From positions 2,579,001-2,643,000 of the forward strand of contig CP019636.1 in NCBI GenBank assembly GCA_002163975.1: a stretch of DNA of 64,000 bases, in the 5' to 3' direction. The notes below the pieces were generated by a model. It was given only the letters and a program-made list of their open reading frames with translations, had not been told where the DNA came from and searched no databases. Positions 19,123 through 28,102 of the stretch are shown here, piece by piece; the stretch's first letter is position 1; each line of letters opens with the position of its first letter. A program made the translations under genes and the position numbers. The stretch comes from Nostocales cyanobacterium HT-58-2. GTDB taxonomy: Bacteria > Cyanobacteriota > Cyanobacteriia > Cyanobacteriales > Nostocaceae.

Positions 19123-20526
19123 ATGACTTTAGTTACAGATAAAAAAGTCACCTTAGAAACAGAAATCCGTGATTTTTTAACATCGACTGCTAATAACTTT
19201 AATACTCTCAAATATCTCTACAACACAACACCAGAAAAATTTGTTGCCTCTCAAACTCCAATTTACTACTCAGGACCTTATTGGAATAATGAAGAAATTG
19301 TCGCCATTATGAAGGCTGTGCTAGGTGGTCAGTGGATCACCAGTGGAGAGTCTGTTCATAAATTTGAAGAACAGTTCTCTAAACAGTTCAAGATTAAACA
19401 CTCCGTCATGGTGAACTCAGGTAGTTCTGCCAATCTAGTCATGGTAGGTGCGGTCAAAAAGTACCTAGAATGGCAAGATAACGACGAAATTATTTTGTCT
19501 GTCGTTGGTTTTCCAACAACCCTCGCACCAATTTTGCAGCATAATCTTAAACCCGTTTTCATTGACATTGAGCTTGACTCACTCAACTTTGATCTAGAAC
19601 TGATTGAAGAGAAAATCACAAACCGGACGAAAGCGATTTTCCTATCACCAGTCCTTGGTAACCCACCCAACATGGATCGGTTACTCAAAATTTGTGAGAA
19701 ATATAATCTACAACTGTTGCTGGATAATTGCGATAGCTTGGGCAGCACATGGCAAGGTCAATACCTCAACGAATACGTCATTGCCTCATCCTGTTCCTTC
19801 TACCCTGCACATCACATTAGTACTGGAGAAGGAGGTATGGTTTCCTCTAACATTAAGGAAATTGTGTCAATCGCTCGCAGCTTGACCTGGTGGGGTCGTG
19901 ATTGTTATTGTGTTGGTGCAGCAAATTTATTATCGTGCGGAACTTGTGGCAATCGCTTTGACCGATGGTTGCCCAACTATGATGGAATTGTAGATCACAA
20001 ATATATCTTTACCAACATTGGTTACAATCTCAAACCCTTAGATCTGCAAGGAGCAATTGGACTTGTTCAACTCAAAAAATTTACCGAGATAGATAGAAAA
20101 CGTCGATACAGCAAACAAAGATTGCAAGCGATTTTGGAGCAGTATGTTGAGGGAATTCGAGTTCCAAACGAGTTGCCAAAGGCTGAGACTTGTTGGTTTG
20201 GCACACCCATTATCTGCCCAGATCGAGAGTCCAAGCGATCGCTAGTAGAATACTTCGAGCAGAATAAGATTCAAACTCGTAATTATTTTGCCGGTAATAT
20301 CCTGCTTCAGCCTGCTTATAAACACTTAGATCAGGCTGCAAATTATCCCAATGCCAATGTGGTTTTAGACCGAGTCTTCTTTATCGGAGCAGCTCCTCAC
20401 TACCATGAGAAGATATTTGACTACGTTGAGGAACTTCTTGTTGCAAAATACGGCAATATTCCAGTTCAAAGCAAGAAGAAAACTAGCGATCGCCAAGCTG
20501 TCGGTTACTCAAATATTCACATTTAG
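19123..20526 (+). CDS. rfbH: RfbH/E1-type 4-keto-6-deoxyhexose 3-dehydrase
   Basis: This 467-residue member of the DegT/DnrJ/EryC1/StrS fold is not an aminotransferase. At the PLP-lysine position it has His230 in SFYPAHHISTGEGG, the hallmark of the PMP-dependent dehydrase E1 (DdhC/RfbH). Cys203, Cys261, Cys263 and Cys272/275 lie where the family binds its [2Fe-2S] cluster (C-X57-C-X-C spacing is met). The reaction removes the C3 hydroxyl of a 4-keto-6-deoxy nucleotide sugar, the committed step to 3,6-dideoxyhexoses such as abequose. The usual reductase partner E3 is not in the cluster. The sugar donor here is probably dTDP-linked, since only RmlA/RmlB types are present; SpnQ is a known TDP-using homologue. 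Confidence 0.9.
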   Translation: MTLVTDKKVTLETEIRDFLTSTANNFNTLKYLYNTTPEKFVASQTPIYYSGPYWNNEEIVAIMKAVLGGQWITSGESVHKFEEQFSKQFKIKHSVMVNSGSSANLVMVGAVKKYLEWQDNDEIILSVVGFPTTLAPILQHNLKPVFIDIELDSLNFDLELIEEKITNRTKAIFLSPVLGNPPNMDRLLKICEKYNLQLLLDNCDSLGSTWQGQYLNEYVIASSCSFYPAHHISTGEGGMVSSNIKEIVSIARSLTWWGRDCYCVGAANLLSCGTCGNRFDRWLPNYDGIVDHKYIFTNIGYNLKPLDLQGAIGLVQLKKFTEIDRKRRYSKQRLQAILEQYVEGIRVPNELPKAETCWFGTPIICPDRESKRSLVEYFEQNKIQTRNYFAGNILLQPAYKHLDQAANYPNANVVLDRVFFIGAAPHYHEKIFDYVEELLVAKYGNIPVQSKKKTSDRQAVGYSNIHI

Positions 20527-20553
20527 TCATAGGAAAATAAAGAGGTTGAGAAT

Positions 20554-21600
20554 ATGACGACTATTTCGACTCCCAAAACAACTCCATCGAAATCCCTACC
20601 TCCAGTTGATGCTAAAGTCAGAGTTAGCCAGTTCATGCGACAATTGCAAGACGAAATCTGTCAGGTCTTGGAACAGCTCGATGGTGTAGGCACATTTCAA
20701 GAAGATGAATGGCAACGCCCTGAAGGAGGTGGAGGGCGATCGCGCGTCATACGAGATGGCGCTGTCTTTGAACGAGGTGGAGTCAATTTCTCTGAGGTTT
20801 CGGGTTCTCATTTGCCACCCTCTATTCTGGCTCAACGTCCAGAGGCTGCAGGACATACCTTCTATGCCACGGGCACCTCGATGGTATTGCACCCCCGCAA
20901 TCCTTACGTACCAACTGTTCATCTCAATTACCGCTACTTTGAAGCAGGACCAGTTTGGTGGTTTGGTGGCGGTTCAGATTTGACACCTTATTATCCCAAT
21001 GTTTCTGATGCAGCCCATTTCCACTCTGTACTTAAACAAGCTTGTGATGCTCATCATCCAGACTACTACCAAGTTTTTAAGCACTGGTGTGATGAATATT
21101 TTTACCTGAAGCATCGTCAGGAAAGCCGTGGCGTTGGTGGTCTTTTCTTTGACTATCAGGATGGTTTAGGTCAACTGTATCGAGGACCATACTCAGATTC
21201 AAAAGCCGCCATTTACAGTAACCAGATTGGCACACCAGCACCGCGCACCTGGGAAGAAGTGTTTGCATTTGTGCGTAGTTGTGGAGAGACGTTTGCACCT
21301 GCTTATGTGCCAATTGTGGAACGGCGACAATCAATGGAATATGGCGATCGCCAGCGTCAATTCCAGTTGTATCGCAGAGGTCGGTATGTGGAATTCAACC
21401 TGGTTTATGACCGTGGCACAATCTTTGGTCTTCAAACCAATGGACGAATTGAGTCTATTTTGATGTCTCTACCGCCTTTAGTACGCTGGGAATATGATTA
21501 TAAACCCGAACCTAACACGCCAGAAGCTGAATTGTACGAAACGTTCTTAAAGCCTCAAGATTGGGCTAACTGGACATCTCCCGTTACTCTGGCATCTTGA
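20554..21600 (+). CDS. hemF: Oxygen-dependent coproporphyrinogen III oxidase, copy 1
   Basis: This 348-residue HemF oxidatively decarboxylates the A- and B-ring propionates of coproporphyrinogen III to vinyls. The family signature is seen as [39 protein letters not shown] and [12 protein letters not shown], followed by [16 protein letters not shown]. Its sequence is close to standard cyanobacterial HemF, with a short polar N-terminal leader. It starts 27 bp after the 3-dehydrase gene behind a GAGG box. A second, more divergent hemF lies 3 kb downstream, so this one may be the classical activity and the other specialised. Confidence 0.93.
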   Translation: MTTISTPKTTPSKSLPPVDAKVRVSQFMRQLQDEICQVLEQLDGVGTFQEDEWQRPEGGGGRSRVIRDGAVFERGGVNFSEVSGSHLPPSILAQRPEAAGHTFYATGTSMVLHPRNPYVPTVHLNYRYFEAGPVWWFGGGSDLTPYYPNVSDAAHFHSVLKQACDAHHPDYYQVFKHWCDEYFYLKHRQESRGVGGLFFDYQDGLGQLYRGPYSDSKAAIYSNQIGTPAPRTWEEVFAFVRSCGETFAPAYVPIVERRQSMEYGDRQRQFQLYRRGRYVEFNLVYDRGTIFGLQTNGRIESILMSLPPLVRWEYDYKPEPNTPEAELYETFLKPQDWANWTSPVTLAS

Positions 21601-21637
21601 CAAGTTATGAACTGTTCAAGTCAGCTTTAAGCTCTTT

Positions 21638-23017
21638 ATGAAGCAAATGAAATTACCTAATCGTCTCCGCACCCCGTGGTTCGCACAAGTTTATCAATGG
21701 GGGATGCGCCCAACACATTTTCTAGATAGTTGTACTCAACGTTACGGTGATATCTTCACAACTCAATGGCCAGCTTTAGGTCCTATCGTATTTGTCAGTC
21801 ATCCTAAAGCTATTGAGAAGATTTATACAGCTCCTCCGGAGATGTTTAACATCGCAGAAACCTACGAAACATTGCGTCCATTGGTAGGAGACAAGTCTTT
21901 GATGGTAATGGATGGTCAGGTGCACCATCGCCAGCGCTCGTTAGTTATGCCTCCCTTACATGGGGAACGTTTACGCTCTTATGGCAAACTCATCTGCAAC
22001 TTGACGGAGCAGATGATGCAGCAGTGGAAGCTTGGAGAAGTCATTAATCTGACTTCGTGGGCGCATGATATCTCTATTAACGTGATGTTCCAAGTTGTTT
22101 TTGGCTTAGACGAAGAAGAGCGGTTAATAAAACTGCGACAAAAAATCACGCAAATGCTTGATTATTTCAGTTCTCCAGTGATGGTGCTGCATCATACTGC
22201 CCCAGTTCTGCGAAAAGATTTTGGTCCATTGAGTCCGTGGGGGCGTTTTCTTTGCTTAATTCATGAAGTAGATCAGCTTCTTTATGCTGAAATTGCACAC
22301 CGACGTCAGCATCCTCAATTAGACTGCACAGATGTTCTTTCATTGCTTATGACCGCTCGCGATGAACAGGGCGAGGTCATGAATGACCAGGAACTGCGCG
22401 ATGAAGTGATGACAGTGCTAAGTGGTAAAGGAGTAGCTGCAACAGGCATATTATTCGGCTTATACTCCCTTCAAAAACATCCAGCTGTATGCCAAAGATT
22501 ACAGGAAGAGTTAGATAGCATCAGCGACCCTTCAGATACCAATGCTATTGCCAAACTTCCTTACCTAACCGCAATTTCTCAAGAGACAATGCGCTTGTAC
22601 CCTCTGACTGCGGTTGCTATGCGAGTAGCAACAACTCCATTTGAGATCATGGGTTATGAGTTTCCTTCAGGGACAAAGGTTTTCGTTAATATCTATTCAG
22701 TTCATCATCGTCATGACTTATTTCCAAATCCTGAACAGTTCAAGCCAGAACGTTTCTTGGAAAGAAAGTTTACTTCTTATGAGTATTCACCTTTTGGAGG
22801 TGGTAATCGACGCTGTATTGGTTATGCCTTTGCTCCGTTTTTCATGAAGTTAGTCTTAGCAAAAATTGTCTCACGTTACCAATTGAAACTGACTGACGAC
22901 CGTCCAATTAGTCTTGTGCGTCATGCGGCTGGAGTAGCGCCAGACAGAGATATTTATGCAATGGTAACTGATTACTATCATCAAAAGTCAGCTAATGAGC
23001 TAGTAGGTGTTGTTTAA
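21638..23017 (+). CDS. Cytochrome P450 (CYP110-like) with altered I-helix
   Basis: This 459-residue P450 resembles cyanobacterial CYP110 proteins (N-terminal LRTPWFAQVYQW, FLDSCTQRYGDIF). It keeps ETMR (ExxR, 316-319), the PERF motif and the haem loop FGGGNRRCIG with Cys393. The I-helix oxygen-activation motif is unusual: SGKGVAAT (262-269) where the tandem neighbour has TGYESVAT, so the acidic residue and the alcohol are both lost (Gly265, Val266). This predicts changed proton delivery or an atypical reaction. It and the next gene are clearly a tandem duplication, with long identical runs such as ELDSISDPSDTNAIAKLPYL. The likely substrate is a porphyrin(ogen) or its glycoside. Confidence 0.92.
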   Translation: MKQMKLPNRLRTPWFAQVYQWGMRPTHFLDSCTQRYGDIFTTQWPALGPIVFVSHPKAIEKIYTAPPEMFNIAETYETLRPLVGDKSLMVMDGQVHHRQRSLVMPPLHGERLRSYGKLICNLTEQMMQQWKLGEVINLTSWAHDISINVMFQVVFGLDEEERLIKLRQKITQMLDYFSSPVMVLHHTAPVLRKDFGPLSPWGRFLCLIHEVDQLLYAEIAHRRQHPQLDCTDVLSLLMTARDEQGEVMNDQELRDEVMTVLSGKGVAATGILFGLYSLQKHPAVCQRLQEELDSISDPSDTNAIAKLPYLTAISQETMRLYPLTAVAMRVATTPFEIMGYEFPSGTKVFVNIYSVHHRHDLFPNPEQFKPERFLERKFTSYEYSPFGGGNRRCIGYAFAPFFMKLVLAKIVSRYQLKLTDDRPISLVRHAAGVAPDRDIYAMVTDYYHQKSANELVGVV

Positions 23018-23028
23018 CTAATTGCAGT

Positions 23029-24444
23029 GTGAAAAAATTACTGTCAAGACCACACAAGCAGATGAAGTTACCTCCATGTCCCCGCACCCCTTCTTTTGTG
23101 CAGGTTTATCAATGGGCTACCCGCCCAACACATTTTTTGGATAGTTGTGCTCAACGCTTTGGGGATATCTTTATGGCCCGATGGCCGGGTTATGGTTTGA
23201 CTGTGTTTGTTAACCATCCCGAAGCCATTAAGCAAATTTTTACAGCTCCTCCAGAGACATTTAGTACTGCACAGATTTACGAAATCTTGCGCCCGGTTGT
23301 AGGAGACCAATCTTTGATGCTGATGGATGGTAAACCGCACCGTCGTCAGCGATCGCTCGTGATGCCCGCGTTACATGGAGAACGTATGCGGCTCTATGGT
23401 CAGCTCATCTGCAAGTTGACCGAGCAAATGATGGAGCAGCAGGAACTTGGAGAAGAGATTAACCTAAGTTCATGTATGCAAACGCTCTCTTTGAACATCG
23501 TGTTGCAAATTGTTTTTGGCTTGGATGAAACAGACCAGCTGATACAACTGCGACAAAAATTCATGGAAATGTTTAATTGGATTAGGTCTCCACTTCTCAT
23601 CCTACATCTTGTTGTTAAATCTCTGCGTATCAATTGGGGACCTTGGAGTGCGTGGGGGCGCTATCTGCGCCTACGCAATGAGGTAGACAAGCTTCTTTAT
23701 GCCGAAATTGCACAACGGCGTAAATACCCTCAACCAGAACGTACAGATATTCTTTCATTGCTTATGGCAGCTCATGATGAAGAAGGGCAACCCATGAGCG
23801 ATAAGGAGCTACATGATGAGGTGATGACAGTGTTAACTGGTTATGAGTCAGTAGCCACAGCAACATTATGCAGTTTATACTGTCTTCAAAAACATCCTGA
23901 AGTCCTCCAAAAACTACGCCAAGAGTTGGATAGCATTAGTGACCCTTCAGATACTAACGCTATTGCCAAACTTCCCTACCTTACGGCTATTTCTCAAGAA
24001 ACAATGCGTTTGTATCCTCCGGTTGTGGTTGCGATGCGGGTAGCGAAAACTCCATTCGAGGTCATGAATTATAGATTTCCTGTAGGTTCACAAATTGTTG
24101 CAGATATCTATTCAGTGCATCAACGTCAGGACTTATTTCCAAATCCTAAACAATTCAAGCCGGAACGTTTCTTAGAAAGACAGTTTTCTCAGTATGAATA
24201 TTTCCCCTTTGGAGGTGGCGATCGCCGCTGTATTGGATATGCTTTTGCTCCATTTCAAATGAAGTTAGTCTTAGCAACAATTGTGTCACGTTATAAATTA
24301 CAACTGACTGATGACCGTCCAATTAGACTTGTGCGTAATGCTGCAGGAGTAGCACCAGACAAAGATATCAAGATGATGTTAACTGGTTATCGTCATCAAA
24401 AGCCGAAATCTACAAGCATTTCAACACCTATAAATGTTCGTTAA
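23029..24444 (+). CDS. Cytochrome P450 (CYP110-like), tandem paralogue
   Basis: The 471-residue paralogue starts 11 bp after the first P450. It has the normal I-helix TGYESVAT with the Glu-Ser acid-alcohol pair, ETMR, PERF and the haem-ligand loop FGGGDRRCIGYAFAP. The GTG at 23029 gives an N-terminus matching the paralogue plus eight residues; an ATG at 23062 is an alternative. In a tolyporphin-like pathway oxygenases are needed to install ring ketones and to remove side chains, so this P450 is a candidate for beta-pyrrole oxidation. The order of action is unknown. Confidence 0.92.
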   Translation: MKKLLSRPHKQMKLPPCPRTPSFVQVYQWATRPTHFLDSCAQRFGDIFMARWPGYGLTVFVNHPEAIKQIFTAPPETFSTAQIYEILRPVVGDQSLMLMDGKPHRRQRSLVMPALHGERMRLYGQLICKLTEQMMEQQELGEEINLSSCMQTLSLNIVLQIVFGLDETDQLIQLRQKFMEMFNWIRSPLLILHLVVKSLRINWGPWSAWGRYLRLRNEVDKLLYAEIAQRRKYPQPERTDILSLLMAAHDEEGQPMSDKELHDEVMTVLTGYESVATATLCSLYCLQKHPEVLQKLRQELDSISDPSDTNAIAKLPYLTAISQETMRLYPPVVVAMRVAKTPFEVMNYRFPVGSQIVADIYSVHQRQDLFPNPKQFKPERFLERQFSQYEYFPFGGGDRRCIGYAFAPFQMKLVLATIVSRYKLQLTDDRPIRLVRNAAGVAPDKDIKMMLTGYRHQKPKSTSISTPINVR

Positions 24445-24665
24445 GCTCGAAGACTCAAATAGTTAATTTTCGTCTTTTGAGGAACTTAACATCAATTTTC
24501 ACATGACTGTGTGATTTCAGAACTCATTCTATACAGATATCCCATGATTGACTTTGCCAAATCTTGGCTACCAAAAGCTAGAGAAGAAGTTTGGCGCACT
24601 ACCTAACACTTCTCCAGTAAAGCTGTCAATTTTTCCAAATACTACTCATTTTGAGGTCATTGATT

Positions 24666-25670
24666 ATGGTTCAAATTCTTGAAAACCCCACAGCAAAACA
24701 ACCGAGTATTAGCACGAGAATCGAAAAAATTTTGCTAGATATGTTTGAAAATGTTTGCCAAACTGTTGAAGAGATAGATGGCAATAAGTTACACGAAAAA
24801 CGCTGGACAAGAGACGAAAAAGGTCAATGGATAGAAGGTGAGGATAATAACGGTATCCTCTACTTTGATAGGGCATTGCGCAATGGTAATGTCTTTGAGA
24901 AAGTTGGTATAAACTATATATCAATGCGGGGTGAGTTACCTCCTGGTTTGACCTTCCAGGGGGGAGATGTTGTCATGACTGACCCAAAAAATGGAGCAGC
25001 AAGTGAAAAAGGCACTCCTTTTTTCTCTACAAGTACTAGCGTTATCATCAATGCCTTGAACCCGATGGTACCGACAGCGCACGTCAACTACCGCTATTTT
25101 CAAATAGGTGATGGTACACAACCAGGTTCTTGGTGGTTTGGTGGTGGAGGGGATTTAACGCCTATTTACCTGTTTGAAGAAGATGCTGTTCATTTTCATC
25201 AAGTGCATAAAGAAGCTTGCGACAAACACAACCCAGAATTTTACCCACGTTTTAAGAAGTCCTGTGATGAGTACTTCTATTTACCTCATCGTGGTGAATG
25301 TCGTGGTGTTGGTGGGCTCTTCTTCGACAACTTACAAAGCGACAACATCGAAACTCTATTTTCCTTTGTCAAAACTTGTTCTGAAGCGTTTATTCCTGCC
25401 TATATTCCAATTGTCAAAAAACGTAAGGATATGGAATTTACAGAACAGAACAAGTACTGGCAACACCTCAGACGCGGACGTTACGCTGAATTTATCCTAC
25501 TCAATGACAGAGGCGTTCGCTTCGGATTGACAACTGGCATTGTGAGCGCACAAAGTGTCCTCAATTGTATGCCTGGAGAAGCTTTTTGGAACTATAATGA
25601 TCAACCTACTAGTGATAGCCCAGAAGCAATGCTGTTAGATGTGCTGAAAAATCCACGGGAGTGGGTGTAA
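24666..25670 (+). CDS. hemF: Oxygen-dependent coproporphyrinogen III oxidase homologue, copy 2 (divergent)
   Basis: This 334-residue HemF homologue keeps the core signature ([67 protein letters not shown]). It differs from copy 1 by a longer N-terminal half with an extra polar loop (about 40-60), a DGTQPGS insertion before WWFGGG, and a shortened loop after FFDN. Divergence inside a product cluster suggests a changed substrate or regiochemistry, for example acting on the other propionates or on a modified ring. The ATG at 24666 is preferred over an upstream TTG. It precedes the Cys-rich gene by about 200 bp. Confidence 0.88.
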   Translation: MVQILENPTAKQPSISTRIEKILLDMFENVCQTVEEIDGNKLHEKRWTRDEKGQWIEGEDNNGILYFDRALRNGNVFEKVGINYISMRGELPPGLTFQGGDVVMTDPKNGAASEKGTPFFSTSTSVIINALNPMVPTAHVNYRYFQIGDGTQPGSWWFGGGGDLTPIYLFEEDAVHFHQVHKEACDKHNPEFYPRFKKSCDEYFYLPHRGECRGVGGLFFDNLQSDNIETLFSFVKTCSEAFIPAYIPIVKKRKDMEFTEQNKYWQHLRRGRYAEFILLNDRGVRFGLTTGIVSAQSVLNCMPGEAFWNYNDQPTSDSPEAMLLDVLKNPREWV

Positions 25671-25868
25671 AAAGGTTCAATTTACATATCTGGTAATTTG
25701 AGGATCTAGTTAATAGGTAGACAAGAGAAGTTCATAAATCAGACTTGGTATTAGCTAAAATACTTCCTTGTCTCCTTATTTTCACTTCAATCAAAAACAA
25801 GGCTAATTTCTGTCAGTCATTGCAACTTTAAAATTCACTGAATTAGTAGAAAATACGGAGAATTAAAC

Positions 25869-26492
25869 ATGGATAATGTGATTGGTATCGGTGACATCAA
25901 CATGAATGATGTGATGAAAATGGATTCCTCAAAAGCCTTAAGTATGTTTAGGAATCGATTTGCAGCTTATAAAAAATTAGTGGATGAAATTGGAGAAGAT
26001 GCAGCTTTTGAACGAATGATGCGAGCCTATCCAGGTCAGCAAAAAGCATTTATGGGAGCGTTCATTGATAACACGACGTTAGCCAAAGGCTTCAGTGATG
26101 CAAAACCTATCTTTCGCATTATGGGTTTTAACATGGAAGTCGTAGATATTTCCCAAAACGGAACAGATGCTGTACTTGAAATTCAACGAGTTTGTCCTGT
26201 ACTTTCTCTAGCCAAAGAGTTTGGACTTGACAGTCCTTGTCGTGTCATTTGCGAAATGGAACAAGAAGCAACTAGAGAAGCATTTCCTGGTATAAAAGCA
26301 GCAATTCTTAGCAGACAAGCAGATGGTGACTGCGTTTGTATGTTTAAGTATGAAAGACCTGCAAAAGAGGGAACAATACAAGCGCAAAAAACACAAAGCT
26401 TATTTTCTCGCATTCTAGATTTGATTCGCCTGACCCCTAAAATCATTCAGATTGGTATTAACCTCCTCAAAAATCAAGTTTCGCAACATTAA
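25869..26492 (+). CDS. Cys-rich protein resembling the ATC-hydrolase family
   Basis: The 207-residue protein is not firmly recognised. The segment from about residue 100 to 165 has a spaced Cys pattern: CPVLSLAKEFGLDSPC, CEMEQEA, then GDCVCMFKYER. This resembles the PF14196-type L-2-amino-thiazoline-4-carboxylate hydrolase-like proteins (CP...G...C...C...GD.C.F.F). The N-terminal 60 residues are helical and the C-terminus has a hydrophobic helix. It is 8 bp upstream of the FAD oxidase and surely coupled to it. A partner, small-molecule binding or reductive role is possible; the function is not assigned. Confidence 0.55.
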   Translation: MDNVIGIGDINMNDVMKMDSSKALSMFRNRFAAYKKLVDEIGEDAAFERMMRAYPGQQKAFMGAFIDNTTLAKGFSDAKPIFRIMGFNMEVVDISQNGTDAVLEIQRVCPVLSLAKEFGLDSPCRVICEMEQEATREAFPGIKAAILSRQADGDCVCMFKYERPAKEGTIQAQKTQSLFSRILDLIRLTPKIIQIGINLLKNQVSQH

Positions 26493-26500
26493 TTATTTTT

Positions 26501-27913
26501 ATGAACAGTATTACCCAAGACCTCAAACGTTTCATTTCTGGTGACGTGATTAATACGCCAGAAGTCTTAACTGAAGTATCTCAAGATTTTGGTGGTATAT
26601 TTCAAAAACGTCCTCAAGTTGTTGTCCGTCCTCAAAGCGTTAACGATATTGTCCAAACCATCAAATATGCTCATCAAAAAGGATTAGTCATTTCTTCACG
26701 AGCCGCTGGACATTCATTAAGTGGTCAGCCTCTGAATCAAGATGGAATTGTTTTGGACATGAAGGGTCTCAATCAAATAACAGAGATTCAGAAAGACCAT
26801 CTCTGGTTTAAAGCTGATGCGGGTGCTTCTTGGGGACAAATAGTTAATGCTTGCATTCCTAATGGTTTAGTTCCCCCAGTATTAACCAACTACTTTGATG
26901 TGTCTGTAGGAGGAACTCATTCTGCAGGTGGTATAGGTGCTGCATCCTTTGCGCGTGGAAGCCAAGCTGATAATTGTCTTGGTGTAGAAGTCGTAACAGC
27001 AGAAGGCGAGATTGTCTGGTGTACACCGGAAGAAAACAGTGAACTTTTTTATCATGTACTTTGCGGTTATGGTGAGTTTGGAATTATCACCAAATTACAG
27101 CACAAACTTAGCATTTTCCCTGCCTTCACTCGCACGTATTTGCTATTTTATGATGACATAGATGCTCTTTTGCATGACAAACGTGTTTTGGTGACTGAAC
27201 AAAGAGTTGATCATCTTGTGTCCTTCCCAATTCCTTGTTTACAAGGAGTGTCTCGAGTAACAGGTACTTTGCAACCTTTGATTCAATGGTTTTACACATT
27301 GCGAATTACAGTTGAAGCAAATTCTTGTGACACTATTGATGATGAAGAAATCCTTTCTGGATTAAACTTTTATCGTCGCATTCACACTGAAGATTTAAGT
27401 TTTGAACGATTTATCGAACCAATGATTCAAGTGGATAATGTTCCAAGTATTGCTCATCCTTGGATGGATGTCTTTCTTCCTGAATCTATTGCAAAAAACT
27501 ACATTGAAACTACACTCAATAAATTACCTTCTTTTCTTGACATTAGTAAGACACAAATGGGCTGTTTTTGTTTGGTAAATCGCAACAATAAAATGCCTTT
27601 GTTCCGTTTGCCAGATGAAGAATTGATTATTGGCTTTGGAATTTATCCAAGTATCCTAAAATCACAACTTCCACCTATCTTAGCCGAATTGGAAAAACTC
27701 AGTAACATAAGTTTGGAAATGGGCGGTAAAAGATATCTTACTGGTTGGGTTGAATTTAATACACAACAATGGCAACTTCAATTTGGTGATTACTGGTCAA
27801 AAGTTCATGAGATAAAAAAGAAGTATGATCCAAAAGGAATACTCAACTCTGGCTTTTTTCAGAATGAAGAGGTTACACCTTCCAACAGTCATTATGAATA
27901 TGTTGCCAGATAG
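26501..27913 (+). CDS. FAD-linked oxidase, cytokinin-dehydrogenase/BBE-like
   Basis: This 470-residue flavoprotein belongs to the VAO/PCMH family. The PP-loop region RPQSVNDIVQTIKYAHQKG leads into SRAAGHSLSGQ, whose His is the usual covalent FAD attachment site. DVSVGGTHSAGGIG and GYGEFGIITKLQHKL follow. The C-terminal KYDPKGILNSGFF resembles the cytokinin-dehydrogenase ending. Such enzymes remove two electrons from C-N, C-C or alcohol bonds. In the cluster it could oxidise a porphyrinogen or reduced ring to the conjugated macrocycle, replacing the missing hemY/hemG/hemJ step; this is inference. No signal peptide is seen. Confidence 0.85.
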   Translation: MNSITQDLKRFISGDVINTPEVLTEVSQDFGGIFQKRPQVVVRPQSVNDIVQTIKYAHQKGLVISSRAAGHSLSGQPLNQDGIVLDMKGLNQITEIQKDHLWFKADAGASWGQIVNACIPNGLVPPVLTNYFDVSVGGTHSAGGIGAASFARGSQADNCLGVEVVTAEGEIVWCTPEENSELFYHVLCGYGEFGIITKLQHKLSIFPAFTRTYLLFYDDIDALLHDKRVLVTEQRVDHLVSFPIPCLQGVSRVTGTLQPLIQWFYTLRITVEANSCDTIDDEEILSGLNFYRRIHTEDLSFERFIEPMIQVDNVPSIAHPWMDVFLPESIAKNYIETTLNKLPSFLDISKTQMGCFCLVNRNNKMPLFRLPDEELIIGFGIYPSILKSQLPPILAELEKLSNISLEMGGKRYLTGWVEFNTQQWQLQFGDYWSKVHEIKKKYDPKGILNSGFFQNEEVTPSNSHYEYVAR

Positions 27914-28102
27914 GAGTGTGTCGGAGGTACTTGGAGAAGAAGGTTATTTCTGCTAGCAAATATATCTCTGCGTATCTTTTACTCATTTCATCAGAGAAAT
28001 ATCTTTGTCTAGCTTGGGTTTCAAGATATCCTGTTTGAAATCTCAAATAGCAAATTAAGTTAACTAAGAGCTTAATAACACTGCCTTACTAAGGAGACAA
28101 CC

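Noticed and set aside
19123..20526. Annotation as a sugar aminotransferase (DegT family)
   Set aside because: The PLP lysine is replaced by His230 and iron-sulfur cysteines are present, so it is a 3-dehydrase.
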